Below are positions 11,841 through 23,124 of a stretch of 64,000 bases of DNA, piece by piece. The DNA comes from Tragulus kanchil (lineage: Eukaryota; Chordata; Mammalia; Artiodactyla; Tragulidae). Below the pieces are notes generated by a model, which saw only the letters and a program-made list of their open reading frames with translations, was not told where the DNA came from and did not search any database. The stretch spans positions 166,377,608 to 166,441,607 of the forward strand of contig JAIOJX010000024.1 of NCBI GenBank assembly GCA_022376925.1, written 5' to 3'. A program made the position numbers and the translations under genes. Within the stretch, counting starts at the first letter, position 1, and every line of letters begins with the position of its first letter.

Positions 11841-11849
11841 CCTGACATA

Positions 11850-11975
11850 GACCACAACCAAAAGACCTACTTCATATGATTGTTAAAAGCATTGATTGAG
11901 TACAGGTAAAACATCTAAACAATGCCGGGTGCATAGTGTTATTTAAGTGCTAGCTACAATCACAATTTGCTTTTA
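11850..11975 (+). mobile_element. MIR-like SINE fragment
   Basis: The order 'acctacttcatatgattg', 'acaatgccgggtgcatag', 'aagtgctagcta' matches the 3' half of a MIR SINE. Confidence 0.55.
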
Positions 11976-12052
11976 TCCTTACTTGTTGGTATCAGCAATG
12001 TCATGATTCCACCTAGAAGATGCCATCAAAGCACAGATGTCATTGCATGGTA

Positions 12053-12430
12053 CTGTCATTGACCTGCTGCCTCTTCCTCTCCAACAGATAATAACAAATG
12101 ACTCCTTGCCACTTTCCTGACAAGTCTATCTACTTCGCTGAAAATTCTGGACATAGAACCTTCACCATGCAGATAACTAGTAAAATCTGTGAGATCACAC
12201 TTTGCCACATCCATCAAGAAGGCACCTGTTAGACATCCCTTTCCATACATGAGACACAAGTTCGTGCAGGCATCACAGTCTGACAAATACAAGGGGTGCA
12301 GCCAGTGTTTTCATCCAAATGGACGAAAGCCTTTAATGGTAGGACTGAGGTATCCTGTCCGGTAAATATAAATCTAAGTCTCAATTCAATCACATCAGCA
12401 CAAAAATTAGGGCAAACAGCCCTCACAGCA
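12053..12430 (-). pseudogene. Unidentified ORF-like stretch, possible decayed gene or exon
   Basis: Two overlapping minus-strand frames are open: one from 12426 to 12229 (about 65 codons, cysteine-rich end GCTPCICQTVMPARTCVSC) and one from 12292 to 12056 (78 codons, with EGSMSRIFSEVDRLVRKVAR). I do not recognise either as a known family. A single frameshift between them could link a longer reading frame, as in a processed pseudogene, but no poly-A tail or flanking repeats are evident. Chance open frames are equally possible. Confidence 0.2.
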
Positions 12431-12952
12431 ATCCAAGAGGTCTATTCAGCAGCCCAAGTCCTCTTCTGTGGCAAGTCCTCCTCCACTTAAAGAGGCTGTG
12501 CCGTGTCTTACTGAAATCAGTCAAGATGGAGGCAAAGCAACATAACCCAGGGAAAATCCACTCTGTGTCTATTGCTGAATGAAGCTATATATAAATAATT
12601 AAGAAATATGACTTACGGTCCAATTAACCATCATATCATATGAATATTAACACAACTGAAAAAACATTCTACTTTGTGGAATCAGTGCCATAACCACAAA
12701 TAAGACACGGAGCCCACAGTGTTGGTCGGGCTGCCACACTTACGCAGAGCAGATGCAAAGTCTGTCGAGACGGCCTTTGGAGAAGGTACAGGTACAGGAA
12801 GTGGCACCTGCAGGATGACTGAGGCATGTTGGAAGGATTCTCCTTGCTGGATCTTCCTCAAGCAAGGCAAGAAAGGCCTCTAGAGACATCCTACAATGTT
12901 GAAATGACCATATGCCTTCTCTGTGCCAAGTGCCATTCAAGGTTATAGGCAA

Positions 12953-13139
12953 GGGGACTTTCCTGGTGGTGCAATGGTTAATTCCCCTTCCAATGCAGGG
13001 AAACCAGGCGCAACACCTAGTGAGAAAACTAAGATCCCACATGCCACAGGGCAACTAAGTCCATGTGCCACAACAAAGATCCCTCGTGCCACAACCAAGA
13101 CCCGAAGCAACCAAATAAAAATAGATAAATAAAAAGATT
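12953..13139 (+). mobile_element. CHR-2-type SINE
   Basis: It starts 'ggggactttcctggtggtgc' and carries 'agatcccacatgccaca', repeated 'gtgccacaac' units and a terminal 'aaataaaaatagataaataa' tail, as in cetartiodactyl CHR-2 SINEs. Confidence 0.85.
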
Positions 13140-13534
13140 ATAGGCTCTATGAATGACTCAGATGTGCTTCCTTTCCTCAAAGAATTCAGAGTTAAGTTAG
13201 ATAAAATCATAATAGGCTGAGGGATTTGGGGAAAGCAATCCTCTGCCTGAAACAAACACCCTTTTTCTCCTGACCTTGGCTTTGTGTATGCATGAGCCTC
13301 CAGGGCCATGGCTCTGGCAAGGTGTAGAAGGGGATTCTAACAAGTCTATCGGTGGTGGTGGTGGAGGGGCGGGGAACGGGGAGTGTGACAAGCTGCGGCT
13401 TAACTGTCCCCTCTGCCTCAGAAAAGATAAGTAGAGTCCAGAGTGGACAAAACAAAAAGTCAGCAGATTGGATTTCACTCTGGGTTCAAAAAGGCATACC
13501 TTCCAAGTGTCTTCTATATTTGGCCACCTGCCAA

Positions 13535-13705
13535 TATAGTACGGTGCCCACCTGCAGCATCCGCATCTACAGGCAACTTGCTAAACATGCAAATTCCTAG
13601 GCTCTACCTCAGACCTACTGAATCAGAAACTCAGGTCGGGCTCTGGAAGCCCTCTAGGTGATTCCCATGCACATTAAAACTTGAGGAACCAGTGGTCCAG
13701 CTCAG
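13535..13705 (+). mobile_element. MER5-type hAT DNA transposon fossil
   Basis: The phrases 'aacatgcaaattcctaggct', 'acctactgaatcagaaactc' and 'gtgattcccatgcacattaa' match the MER5A/B non-autonomous hAT elements. Confidence 0.8.
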
Positions 13706-15133
13706 CTCACCACCATTGGAAAAAAAAACAGATCAGTCAGGACTGACGACAGATATTTTTTTAAAGAAAACATGCAATTAACTAGCTTTCAGTGTAAAAA
13801 TTAATCTGCGGTTGGCCAAAAAGTTCATTTGGGTTTTTCTATAAGATTTTCTATAAGATTGTATGGATACAATGATAATAAATAATAAAAAGAGTAGACA
13901 GGAACACAGAAATGAAACATGCTCAATTAAATCAACCATTTATGAAACCTAATCATTAATAGGTGACGTGTCTTATAGCTGAGCTGATATCAAATACTCA
14001 AGTCTCGAAGGCAATCGTTTTTCCCTCTTGCTATTCTCTTTTAAGCTGAGAATACTATTGAGATTAAACGTCTAGTTGTTTAACATCTGATTCTGATCAG
14101 TTTTATCAGATCCTGAAAGCTGAGCAGAAAATCACCTAAATGTATGAGAAGTCACTGAACATTCATTTCAGTTTCACAGTTTCAGTGAAGAAAAGTTTGG
14201 CAGTAAACTTGCCTATCCAAGCTTGGTGTGTCCACATATTTCAATCATTAACTACTCCTCTGTGTCCTAAGGTCTAAAGAAGGGTTGACATCTCTTCAGT
14301 GTCTCACAATCTTTCAAAAGCCCCGAACATTTGCAATATGAAAACGATACCTCAAAACACCACGTAGCAAACAGTCTTGCTTCATTCTCAAGGGAAGGAG
14401 AAGCTAAGAGCCTAGGTGGGCACCGGCCACAGTCACACCTGTCTTTGTTAGACTTAAAGTGAAACTGTGAGCAGGTGAATATCTCTACCCTGGTGCCTTT
14501 TCTGAAGGAGTGCTAAGAAAACTTTCATTTCTGAGAAACTAAAATCAAGATTTTGTTTTACCTTCAGCTGTCAAGAGATTACCAAAAATATCAACAAAAA
14601 TATAAGAGTCTATTTTTAGTTTGGAGAATGTTAGTCTTAAAAAAGAAAATTCAGAATGGGTATGGGTATGCCTTTAAGAAATTTCAACTTCTCAGAGAAA
14701 GGGGAAAATGTAGATTACCTATTTTCATTACCAAAAGGATTCTCTAATTTCCCCCCAGAACATTTAAGATAACATAGAATACCAAAATCTAATTCACACT
14801 CAATTTTTCTGAAATAAAACACTTGAAAAAAATAACTGCACATACATCACTGAAACCTGTGGCTCAAACCAAGAGGAAAGAAAAAAATGGAAGAAATATC
14901 TGATGATAGTTAATAGTCACCATTTCATTCTCAAGGACAACCTTTTTCTTTTGTTGTTGTTTAAAATATCGATGCCATTTTTTACTCATAAAAATATTTA
15001 AATGCTGTAAGCCTCATTATACATTTCACAGTAGATACCCAGGGTGAAAACTCCTGATATCCAAAATATAGGCTTACGTAACCTTTAAAATGACTATAAG
15101 TAGATATAAAAATAGAATCCTAATTTACAAATT
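13706..15133. other. AT-rich sequence, probably intron or 3' side of ATP8B4
   Basis: No exon, repeat family or RNA gene was recognised. The next ATP8B4 exon expected after e8 was looked for and not seen. One 64-codon plus-strand ORF (14553-14747) has no motif. Confidence 0.5.
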
Positions 15134-15633
15134 TGCTCATTTTTCTTCCTTGCTATTTGGTCATAACCTATAGATCAATTTTAAGCTTATGAGTTGCTGT
15201 CAAAACAGTCTTAAGGTTGGAGTATCAATCCCTTACCTTGATTTGAAATATTTATATTCAGTGTATTGGGTGAGTGATCCTCTTTCTAATAGATATGCCT
15301 CATCATTTCTTAATAGTGTTTCTCAGATCCTAAATTAAAACTCTACATCAAGCCTGACTCGTCATCATACAGTATTTCAATAAAAATACAATGCACAGGA
15401 AGGCATGCTTATTAGCTATTATGTAAATGAGCAAAAAATAAAACTCTAGCTAAATATACATTCTTTTTAGGTTTTAAGCTCAGATCAACTCTGAATTACA
15501 TAATTGCTACACTGTCATTGTTATTAGACATACAAAAACGATCTCTGTGTATTATAAAGAGCTGTGAAGAACAGTCATCTATAATCCATGGGGATCTTAT
15601 AAAAGAAAAACAAAATTTCTTTTTTTTACTAAC

Positions 15634-15857
15634 CTGGGCTGAGAAACCACAGAAGAAACCAAACCAGAAATGCACGAGCGTGAAGGCAAAATTCTTATAG
15701 AAGAAATAACACAAGAATTTGCACATTCGGAAATAGGACCACCTTCCATGAACAAGGAGAAGCCTTTGGAGGTATCTAAACTGTGCAAATGAGTAGTCAC
15801 TGGCTAGGACTGCCTGTAGTCCTTCCTGGCCACTGATGCCGACACCAATGTGAGCAC
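15634..15857 (-). CDS. ATP8B4: ATP8B4 exon e8: end of P domain and M5 start (copy 1)
   Basis: This 224-nt exon completes a Ser codon and encodes 74 residues from [20 protein letters not shown] through [20 protein letters not shown] to [34 protein letters not shown] closes the P domain. The hydrophobic stretch after [10 protein letters not shown] is membrane segment M5 leading to M6. The Lys of FFYKNFAF corresponds to the M5 lysine shown to matter for lipid transport in ATP8A2. The acceptor is ttttgtag and the donor CAG|gttagt. A duplicate lies at 16803-17026. At 224 nt (remainder 2 modulo 3), using both copies would frameshift. The next expected exon (TVYDQWF...) was not found to the left. 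Confidence 0.95.
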
Positions 15858-15957
15858 CTACAAAAGAGAAGAGGGGCACTTTCACTTCCCAAAGATACAA
15901 CCTCTTTGCAGACAATGTCACTCCTCGTTCTCTCTTTGCTTCTTTATGGCCATAGGA

Positions 15958-16056
15958 CATGCCATGGGGTATCTTAATGCTTGGACCAGGGATTGAACCT
16001 GGGCTACAGCAGTGAAAGCACCAAATCTAGCCACTGGACCTCCAGGGAGCTCCCCT
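15958..16056 (-). mobile_element. CHR-type SINE fragment, minus orientation
   Basis: In reverse complement it starts 'gggagctccctggaggtcca' and includes 'aggttcaatccctggtcc', the B-box region of a CHR/Bov-tA-type SINE. A duplicate is at 17127-17226. Confidence 0.7.
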
Positions 16057-16124
16057 ATCCATTCCCTTGGATGTTATTGATCATTGATGGAAATCTTACA
16101 AGTATAGCATACATCACTTTTCCC

Positions 16125-16300
16125 ATAGATTATCTCATGAAATGCTCTTGATAATTAGGTATTTATTCAAGTTTCACAAGAGAAAATTGCTCAGAGAGTT
16201 CAGTAAGTTGAACAGTTTTACAACTTGTGGCAAAATGTAAGAGTTGGGACTGTGAGTCTAATGTTCATTCCTTTACACCAGAGCTACTTACTTCTTCAAA
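16125..16300 (-). mobile_element. MIR SINE, minus orientation
   Basis: The plus-strand order 'acaagagaaaattgctcag', 'agagttcagtaagttgaa', 'acttgtggcaaaatgtaaga' and 'gttgggactgtgagtc' matches the reverse complement of MIR. It occurs three times: here, at 17295-17470 and, truncated, at 18442-18570. Confidence 0.7.
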
Positions 16301-16802
16301 TAGTGCTCATTTTTCTTCCTTGCTATTTGGTCATAACCTATAGATCAATTTTAAGCTTATGAGTTGCTGTCAAAACAGTCTTAAGGTTGGAGTATCAATC
16401 CCTTACCTTGATTTGAAATATTTATATTCAGTGTATTGGGTGAGTGATCCTCTTTCTAATAGATATGCCTCATCATTTCTTAATAGTGTTTCTCAGATCC
16501 TAAATTAAAACTCTACATCAAGCCTGACTCGTCATCATACAGTATTTCAATAAAAATACAATGCACAGGAAGGCATGCTTATTAGCTATTATGTAAATGA
16601 GCAAAAAATAAAACTCTAGCTAAATATACATTCTTTTAGGTTTTAAGCTCAGATCAACTCTGAATTACATAATTGCTACACTGTCATTGTTATTAGACAT
16701 ACAAAAACGATCTCTGTGTATTATAAAGAGCTGTGAAGAACAGTCATCTATAATCCATGGGGATCTTATAAAAGAAAAACAAAATTTCTTTTTTTTACTA
16801 AC

Positions 16803-17026
16803 CTGGGCTGAGAAACCACAGAAGAAACCAAACCAGAAATGCACGAGCGTGAAGGCAAAATTCTTATAGAAGAAATAACACAAGAATTTGCACATTCGGA
16901 AATAGGACCACCTTCCATGAACAAGGAGAAGCCTTTGGAGGTATCTAAACTGTGCAAATGAGTAGTCACTGGCTAGGACTGCCTGTAGTCCTTCCTGGCC
17001 ACTGATGCCGACACCAATGTGAGCAC
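16803..17026 (-). CDS. ATP8B4: ATP8B4 exon e8, duplicate copy
   Basis: This is a second copy of the M5 exon, offset by 1,169 bases, with coding sequence and splice sites unchanged. The flanking units differ by single-base indels only (a T run near 15467/16636 and a C near 16026/17196). It is probably a false duplication. Confidence 0.9.
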
Positions 17027-17126
17027 CTACAAAAGAGAAGAGGGGCACTTTCACTTCCCAAAGATACAACCTCTTTGCAGACAATGTCACTCCTCGTTCT
17101 CTCTTTGCTTCTTTATGGCCATAGGA

Positions 17127-17226
17127 CATGCCATGGGGTATCTTAATGCTTGGACCAGGGATTGAACCTGGGCTACAGCAGTGAAAGCACCAAATCCTAG
17201 CCACTGGACCTCCAGGGAGCTCCCCT
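17127..17226 (-). mobile_element. CHR-type SINE fragment (duplicate)
   Basis: Copy of 15958-16056 carried by D4, with one extra C. Confidence 0.7.
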
Positions 17227-17671
17227 ATCCATTCCCTTGGATGTTATTGATCATTGATGGAAATCTTACAAGTATAGCATACATCACTTTTCCCATAGAT
17301 TATCTCATGAAATGCTCTTGATAATTAGGTATTTATTCAAGTTTCACAAGAGAAAATTGCTCAGAGAGTTCAGTAAGTTGAACAGTTTTACAACTTGTGG
17401 CAAAATGTAAGAGTTGGGACTGTGAGTCTAATGTTCATTCCTTTACACCAGAGCTACTTACTTCTTCAAATAGTGACCAATACACGAGAAATTTAATTAA
17501 AGACAGAGGAGCGCTTTTGTTTTTAAAGAACAGTGGATGCATTGAACTTAAAAGTATTCATTTTAGAACTGCGGGAAAAATTAAATTTCAAGACCGTCTC
17601 TATTACATATCGCCAAATACCGAAACTGGGTCCCCAGGGCTTCAGCGTGCCCCCCGCAAACGGCCCCTTAC

Positions 17672-17855
17672 TTTTGATCATGCTGACATCATTGGCTCCA
17701 TCGCCTATGGCCAGAGTGACTGCATTTCTGTATTTCTTCACCAGCTCTACCACTTGGGCTTTCTGGAGAGGAGTGACGCGGGAGCATATCACGGTCTTAC
17801 ACAGGCAGGCAAGCTCTAAAAGATCGTTCTTGACATCACTTTCTAGAGCGTGGGC
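17672..17855 (-). CDS. ATP8B4: ATP8B4 exon e7: GDGANDV hinge (copy 1, Cys-to-Ser variant)
   Basis: This 184-nt exon encodes 61 codons plus one base: [40 protein letters not shown] and [28 protein letters not shown] is the invariant Mg-binding hinge motif of the P domain, whose aspartates are needed for phosphorylation and dephosphorylation. The acceptor is cacatag and the donor gtaagg; the last base A plus GT of e8 makes Ser. This copy reads ICSRV, whereas the duplicate at 18773-18956 reads ICCRV, the form normal for the family. The Ser is thus more likely a sequence error or polymorphism. At 184 nt (remainder 1 modulo 3), double inclusion would frameshift. Confidence 0.94.
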
Positions 17856-18772
17856 CTATGTGATTAAAAACATGCACAAGCGAACAAGAGAGATGTCATT
17901 TGGGAAGCAGATTTCTTATGTCTCAACGATTTCTAAACAGTTTAATTCACTTCAGTAAGTCATTTTTGACTCCAGGTCACACAAACAACTAAAGCAGAGA
18001 GTACGGAATGCCTATGACCTGCAAGGGGATTTTACCATAAAAGTAAAAGACACAGTTCCCCGTGTGTCCTCCTTCATGCAGTACCGTGCTGTACTGGAAA
18101 GAGACAGTTCAACACCAGAGAAGTTTCAAACCCACTAAAATAAGGGAAAGTGAAGGACAGACCAGTCTACCACCTCATCAATTTAGAATGAACTACAGAA
18201 TGATGACTTGTTTGTTCTACATGAGGACATTTTTGTTTCCTTTGCATTGTTGTCTTGTGTATTTAGTGTTTGTTGCTGTGAGGGCCAATGAGAAGCAGAT
18301 GGTCTGGAGATTAGCCGTTGAAGAATACACTGACTGAAACCAAGAGAGGCTCGAGCAAAGAGTGGCAGGCAACCTGTGGGGACCCCCTTCTAGCATTTGA
18401 AGAATACAATTCTCCATGATTATTCATGAACTCTTAAAAACGTTTCACAAGAGAAAATTGCTCAGAGAGTTCAGTAAGTTGAACAGTTTTACAACTTGTG
18501 GCAAAATGTAAGAGTTGGGACTGTGAGTCTAATGTTCATTCCTTTACACCAGAGCTACTTACTTCTTCAAATAGTGACCAATACACGAGAAATTTAATTA
18601 AAGACAGAGGAGCGCTTTTGTTTTTAAAGAACAGTGGATGCATTGAACTTAAAAGTATTCATTTTAGAACTGCGGGAAAAATTAAATTTCAAGACCGTCT
18701 CTATTACATATCGCCAAATACCGAAACTGGGTCCCCAGGGCTTCAGCGTGCCCCCAGCAAACGGCCCCTTAC

Positions 18773-18956
18773 TTTTGATCATGCTGACATCATTGGCTCC
18801 ATCGCCTATGGCCAGAGTGACTGCATTTCTGTATTTCTTCACCAGCTCTACCACTTGGGCTTTCTGGAGAGGAGTGACGCGGCAGCATATCACGGTCTTA
18901 CACAGGCAGGCAAGCTCTAAAAGATCGTTCTTGACATCACTTTCTAGAGCGTGGGC
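18773..18956 (-). CDS. ATP8B4: ATP8B4 exon e7, duplicate copy (family-consensus ICCRV)
   Basis: This is a second copy of the GDGANDV exon, offset by 1,101 bases. It carries TGC TGC (Cys-Cys) where copy 1 has TGC TCC (Cys-Ser). [11 protein letters not shown] is what P4-ATPases of this subfamily normally show, so this copy is probably the accurate one. Splice sites are intact. The unit is the second half of the 17341-19479 duplication. Confidence 0.9.
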
Positions 18957-19479
18957 CTATGTGATTAAAAACATGCACAAGCGAACAAGAGAGATGTCAT
19001 TTGGGAAGCAGATTTCTTATGTCTCAACGATTTCTAAACAGTTTAATTCACTTCAGTAAGTCATTTTTGACTCCAGGTCACACAAACAACTAAAGCAGAG
19101 AGTACGGAATGCCTATGACCTGCAAGGGGATTTTACCATAAAAGTAAAAGACACAGTTCCCCGTGTGTCCTCCTTCATGCAGTACCGTGCTGTACTGGAA
19201 AGAGACAGTTCAACACCAGAGAAGTTTCAAACCCACTAAAATAAGGGAAAGTGAAGGACAGACCAGTCTACCACCTCATCAATTTAGAATGAACTACAGA
19301 ATGATGACTTGTTTGTTCTACATGAGGACATTTTTGTTTCCTTTGCATTGTTGTCTTGTGTATTTAGTGTTTGTTGCTGTGAGGGCCAATGAGAAGCAGA
19401 TGGTCTGGAGATTAGCCGTTGAAGAATACACTGACTGAAACCAAGAGAGGCTCGAGCAAAGAGTGGCAGGCAACCTGTG

Positions 19480-20087
19480 CCAGAGACAGGGCGCCCAGCT
19501 CTTTTCCCCCTTGCTCCAATTGTGAGCTAGCATTCTGAAATACAATTGCCCTGAGACAGAAAGTATGCAACTGCCTGTCTTTCTCAGAATGGTTCCTATC
19601 TCTCTTTTCTTTTTTCTTCATTATCAACAAGTGAAAAACCTAGACACAGACTGTGAAGAAATAAAGACTCCATTACATTCTGCAGAAGTAGAGATCTGAC
19701 CAAATTGGAATCACGATTTTTTAAAAAACTTCTGACCATGGTAGGAGAAACACAGTCCATTCTCCTTAAGTGAAAAATGACGTTTCCTGGTTTCATAAGC
19801 TCAGGCTTTGAAGTTGAGGGGGTTCTTGAAGAGCATCTCTCTTATCTTCCTTTCAACACTTTCGGAGACAGAGAGAGAGTTGTGTGCATTATCACCTGAA
19901 TACCCTGACTGACCTCACACTGATCCCTTTGAGCCTGAGGGAAAGTCAGAGCCCATTAGGGATCCTTCCTTACTGTGCTGCCTGGACAATTCAGCTTGAA
20001 AGCCACCAGTTCCAAGACCCAGCTGACAGAATTTTCAGTTGCTGCTTATTTGTGCAAGGGAGAAGCTCATGTCATCTGGACAAAGTT
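19480..20087. other. ATP8B4 intron segment, single copy
   Basis: No repeat family or RNA gene was recognised. Confidence 0.5.
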
Positions 20088-20981
20088 TCAGCTAAGCTTG
20101 GCCTGCAGCTGAGCTCTGTAACTTTCCATGGTGTCGACGGTAACACATCAGTGCGTCTGGAACCCAGCTGGGCAATGCTCTAAGCACTAAGAGCTGACAG
20201 ACAGCTGAGCGTAAGCGGGGGTGGGGGGACACAGTATACTCCTGTCCAACTTCTTCTGTCCTCTACAAGGATAGGTTTGTTTGCCTAGCTCCAAAAGTGA
20301 AAATGATCATCAAAGCCAGAGAAAGATGTGAAATTAGCTCTTTGTGCATATAAATCATGGAGTACAATCAAAGCTTTTGTTTTCTAAGTTAGAAACTCAG
20401 AAGAGTATTTTGATATTTGTTCAAGATTTGGAACCTGAACTACATTAAAAGTACAATGCAAGTTTATTCTATTACGACAAGAACCAGATTTCCTAATCAA
20501 AGCAAATTGTTTGGCATTGCTCTAAAATGCTGCTATTTAGAAAAACCACTAGAGGTATCTGAATGGCAATAATTTGGTGTGGTAATTATATGAAGGTCAG
20601 GTTGGGCTCTGCAAATCACAAACATTAGCAAGAGCAATAATGGCAATATATCCATCCACTTGCATTATTTTCATTAAATTACTGGACACTGTGACACTCT
20701 CCCTGAGAAGGGCACTTAAACAACACTGCTGAAGAGCCTATAGTCACCAAGACAAGACAGATAGTCTCTGAATGCAGCATTTCTTTGGTTCAAGCAATAA
20801 TGCATGAAATATATATTAGAAGCTTCCCGTTCCTTTGCAAACAGGAAATCACTGTGTTTGGCCTATTTCTAGTAGCATCATTTGCTTTGAATACACAAAA
20901 GAAGGTTTCATTGTGACAGCACAAAAGAAATGATTATTGGAGTGGAGAAAAAGAAGTAACAAAAGCCTTAAGCAAACTCAC

Positions 20982-21129
20982 CAAACTGTGTCCATTTATG
21001 ATTAAGGCATAATCCCCTGTTACGGTTTCTTCCACAACTGGGTCCAGTTCCAGCGGCTGCTTTTTCTCAAAAACTACATGGCCATTGGAGGAACTTGTGT
21101 TTTGTCCAAACAAGTTTTCCTTTGCTTTC
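20982..21129 (-). CDS. ATP8B4: ATP8B4 exon e6: variable P/N linker (copy 1)
   Basis: This 148-nt exon completes the Arg codon of REELR and encodes 49 residues: KAKENLFGQNTSSSNGHVVF, then EKKQPLELDPVVEETVTGDY and ALIINGHSL. This is the less conserved insertion before the ALIINGHSL strand of the P domain. The acceptor is cctttaag and the donor gtgag. The divergence from human sits in the NTSSS stretch, as expected for a surface loop. A duplicate lies at 22077-22224. At 148 nt (remainder 1 modulo 3), double inclusion would frameshift. Confidence 0.95.
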
Positions 21130-22076
21130 CTTAAAGGAGAACAGAGGAAGGCAAATCATAACAAAGTATACACCGCATACCTCAGCTAAGCTTGGCCTGC
21201 AGCTGAGCTCTGTTACTTTCCATGGTGTCGACGGCAACACATCAGTGCGTCTGGAACCCAGCTGGGCAATGCTCTAAGCACTAAGAGCTGACAGACAGCT
21301 GAGCGTAAGCGGGGGTGGGGGGACACAGTATACTCCTGTCCAACTTCTTCTGTCCTCTACAAGGATAGGTTTGTTTGCCTAGCTCCAAAAGTGAAAAATG
21401 ATCATCAAAGCCAGAGAAAGATGTGAAATTAGCTCTTTGTGCATATAAATCATGGAGTACAATCAAAGCTTTTGTTTTCTAAGTTAGAAACTCAGAAGAG
21501 TATTTTGATATTTGTTCAAGATTTGGAACCTGAACTACATTAAAAGTACAATGCAAGTTTATTCTATTACGACAAGAACCAGATTTCCTAATCAAAGCAA
21601 ATTGTTTGGCATTGCTCTAAAATGCTGCTATTTAGAAAAACCACTAGAGGTATCTGAATGGCAATAATTTGGTGTGGTAATTATATGAAGGTCAGGTTGG
21701 GCTCTGCAAATCACAAACATTAGCAAGAGCAATAATGGCAATATATCCATCCACTTGCATTATTTTCATTAAATTACTGGACACTGTGACACTCTCCCTG
21801 AGAAGGGCACTTAAACAACACTGCTGAAGAGCCTATAGTCACCAAGACAAGACAGATAGTCTCTGAATGCAGCATTTCTTTGGTTCAAGCAATAATGCAT
21901 GAAATATATATTAGAAGCTTCCCGTTCCTTTGCAAACAGGAAATCACTGTGTTTGGCCTATTTCTAGTAGCATCATTTGCTTTGAATACACAAAAGAAGG
22001 TTTCATTGTGACAGCACAAAAGAAATGATTATTGGAGTGGAGAAAAAGAAGTAACAAAAGCCTTAAGCAAACTCAC

Positions 22077-22224
22077 CAAACTGTGTCCATTTATGATTAA
22101 GGCATAATCCCCTGTTACGGTTTCTTCCACAACTGGGTCCAGTTCCAGCGGCTGCTTTTTCTCAAAAACTACATGGCCATTGGAGGAACTTGTGTTTTGT
22201 CCAAACAAGTTTTCCTTTGCTTTC
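22077..22224 (-). CDS. ATP8B4: ATP8B4 exon e6, duplicate copy
   Basis: This is a second copy of the ALIINGHSL exon, offset by 1,095 bases, with unchanged coding sequence and splice sites. The two duplication units differ by only a few bases outside the exon (for example one A in a poly-A run near 20310/21395). It is probably a false duplication. Confidence 0.9.
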
Positions 22225-22276
22225 CTTAAAGGAGAACAGAGGAAGGCAAATCATAACAAAGTATACACCGCATACC

Positions 22277-23124
22277 TGAGGAGAGGTTCGCCCAGGGGTA
22301 AATTCATTTTGTCACCATTCAGACAGACTTTGGCAATGAGATTCAGTTTCTGTAACCTCGCTGGATACCTCATTGTGATGGGGATACCATAGCCAATTTA
22401 CACATTCCAGGAAGTAGGAGGGTAAATACAAGGAAAGCAGAACATTTTACATTATCATAAATCTAAATGGTCGTCTTGACCTGGGTTGAAACCAGGGGCT
22501 TTTGATAAATTTGATATATCAAGTTACTTGAGCTTCATGGACTTCAGAACCACTGATCTGGCACATGATCCTGTTAAATAATGGAAATGGAAAAACTGAA
22601 GTCTTCTAGGAATTCTGGGGAATTCTGTACAAAAATTAATCGACGTGTCAAGCAACATAATACGATCCAACTTAAAACAGCAGCCTTCCGAGAAGCACAT
22701 CTTTTACAAATGTGACAATAAAAACAAATAATGGCATTTACTGAATTGGCATAGTCATCATAATATAGTGGAATATTTTAAGTGTAAATTGTCCTCGTCA
22801 GTTCAAACAATAGAATACGTCTTCCGGGAAAGGAGCTACAGACACCAAAGTGTCGAAGAGAATTCCAAATGGGACTTCTCTCCAGTGCCCTAGATATCCA
22901 TCCCCAGCACTAGAATCATCCTGCCCACATCCACCTCTGCTGTTTCAGAGGAAGAATGTATGGTGACTTCATAGCTTAGAAGTGGTGTTTCATTCTTCTC
23001 TTCAAAAGAGAAGACAATGAAAAGGCAATGCCTTTAAAGCAAGGAGCATTTCCTCTCCGAATTCCTTGGGTGACAGGCTTTGAAGGAACATAGGATGACC
23101 TGACATGACTGCTAGAAATTTCAG
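22277..23124. other. ATP8B4 intron segment, single copy
   Basis: No exon or named repeat was recognised. Confidence 0.5.

Larger units (their letters stand above)
15134..17475 (+). repeat. Tandem ~1.17 kb duplication D4 (carries exon e8)
   Basis: Copy 1 is 15134-16305 and copy 2 is 16304-17475, joined with a 2-base overlap ('tg') and no linker. The copies differ by one-base indels at about 15467/16636 and 16026/17196. Confidence 0.95.
17341..19479 (+). repeat. Tandem ~1.1 kb duplication D5 (carries exon e7)
   Basis: Copy 1 is 17341-18378 and copy 2 is 18442-19479 (offset 1,101). The linker 18379-18441 begins as a badly degraded version of 19480-19545, showing quality decay at the end of copy 1. 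Positions 17341-17475 are also the tail of D4, so that piece exists three times. Confidence 0.95.
20088..22276 (+). repeat. Tandem ~1.09 kb duplication D6 (carries exon e6)
   Basis: Copy 1 is 20088-21183 and copy 2 is 21182-22276 (offset 1,094-1,095), joined directly with no linker. Early differences include 'ctctgtaactt' against 'ctctgttactt' and 'cgacggtaac' against 'cgacggcaac'. Confidence 0.95.

Noticed and set aside
17397..19059. Plus-strand ORFs of 140-141 codons at 17397-17958 and their copies at 18498-19059
   Set aside because: They are antisense shadows of ATP8B4 exon e7 and its flanks.
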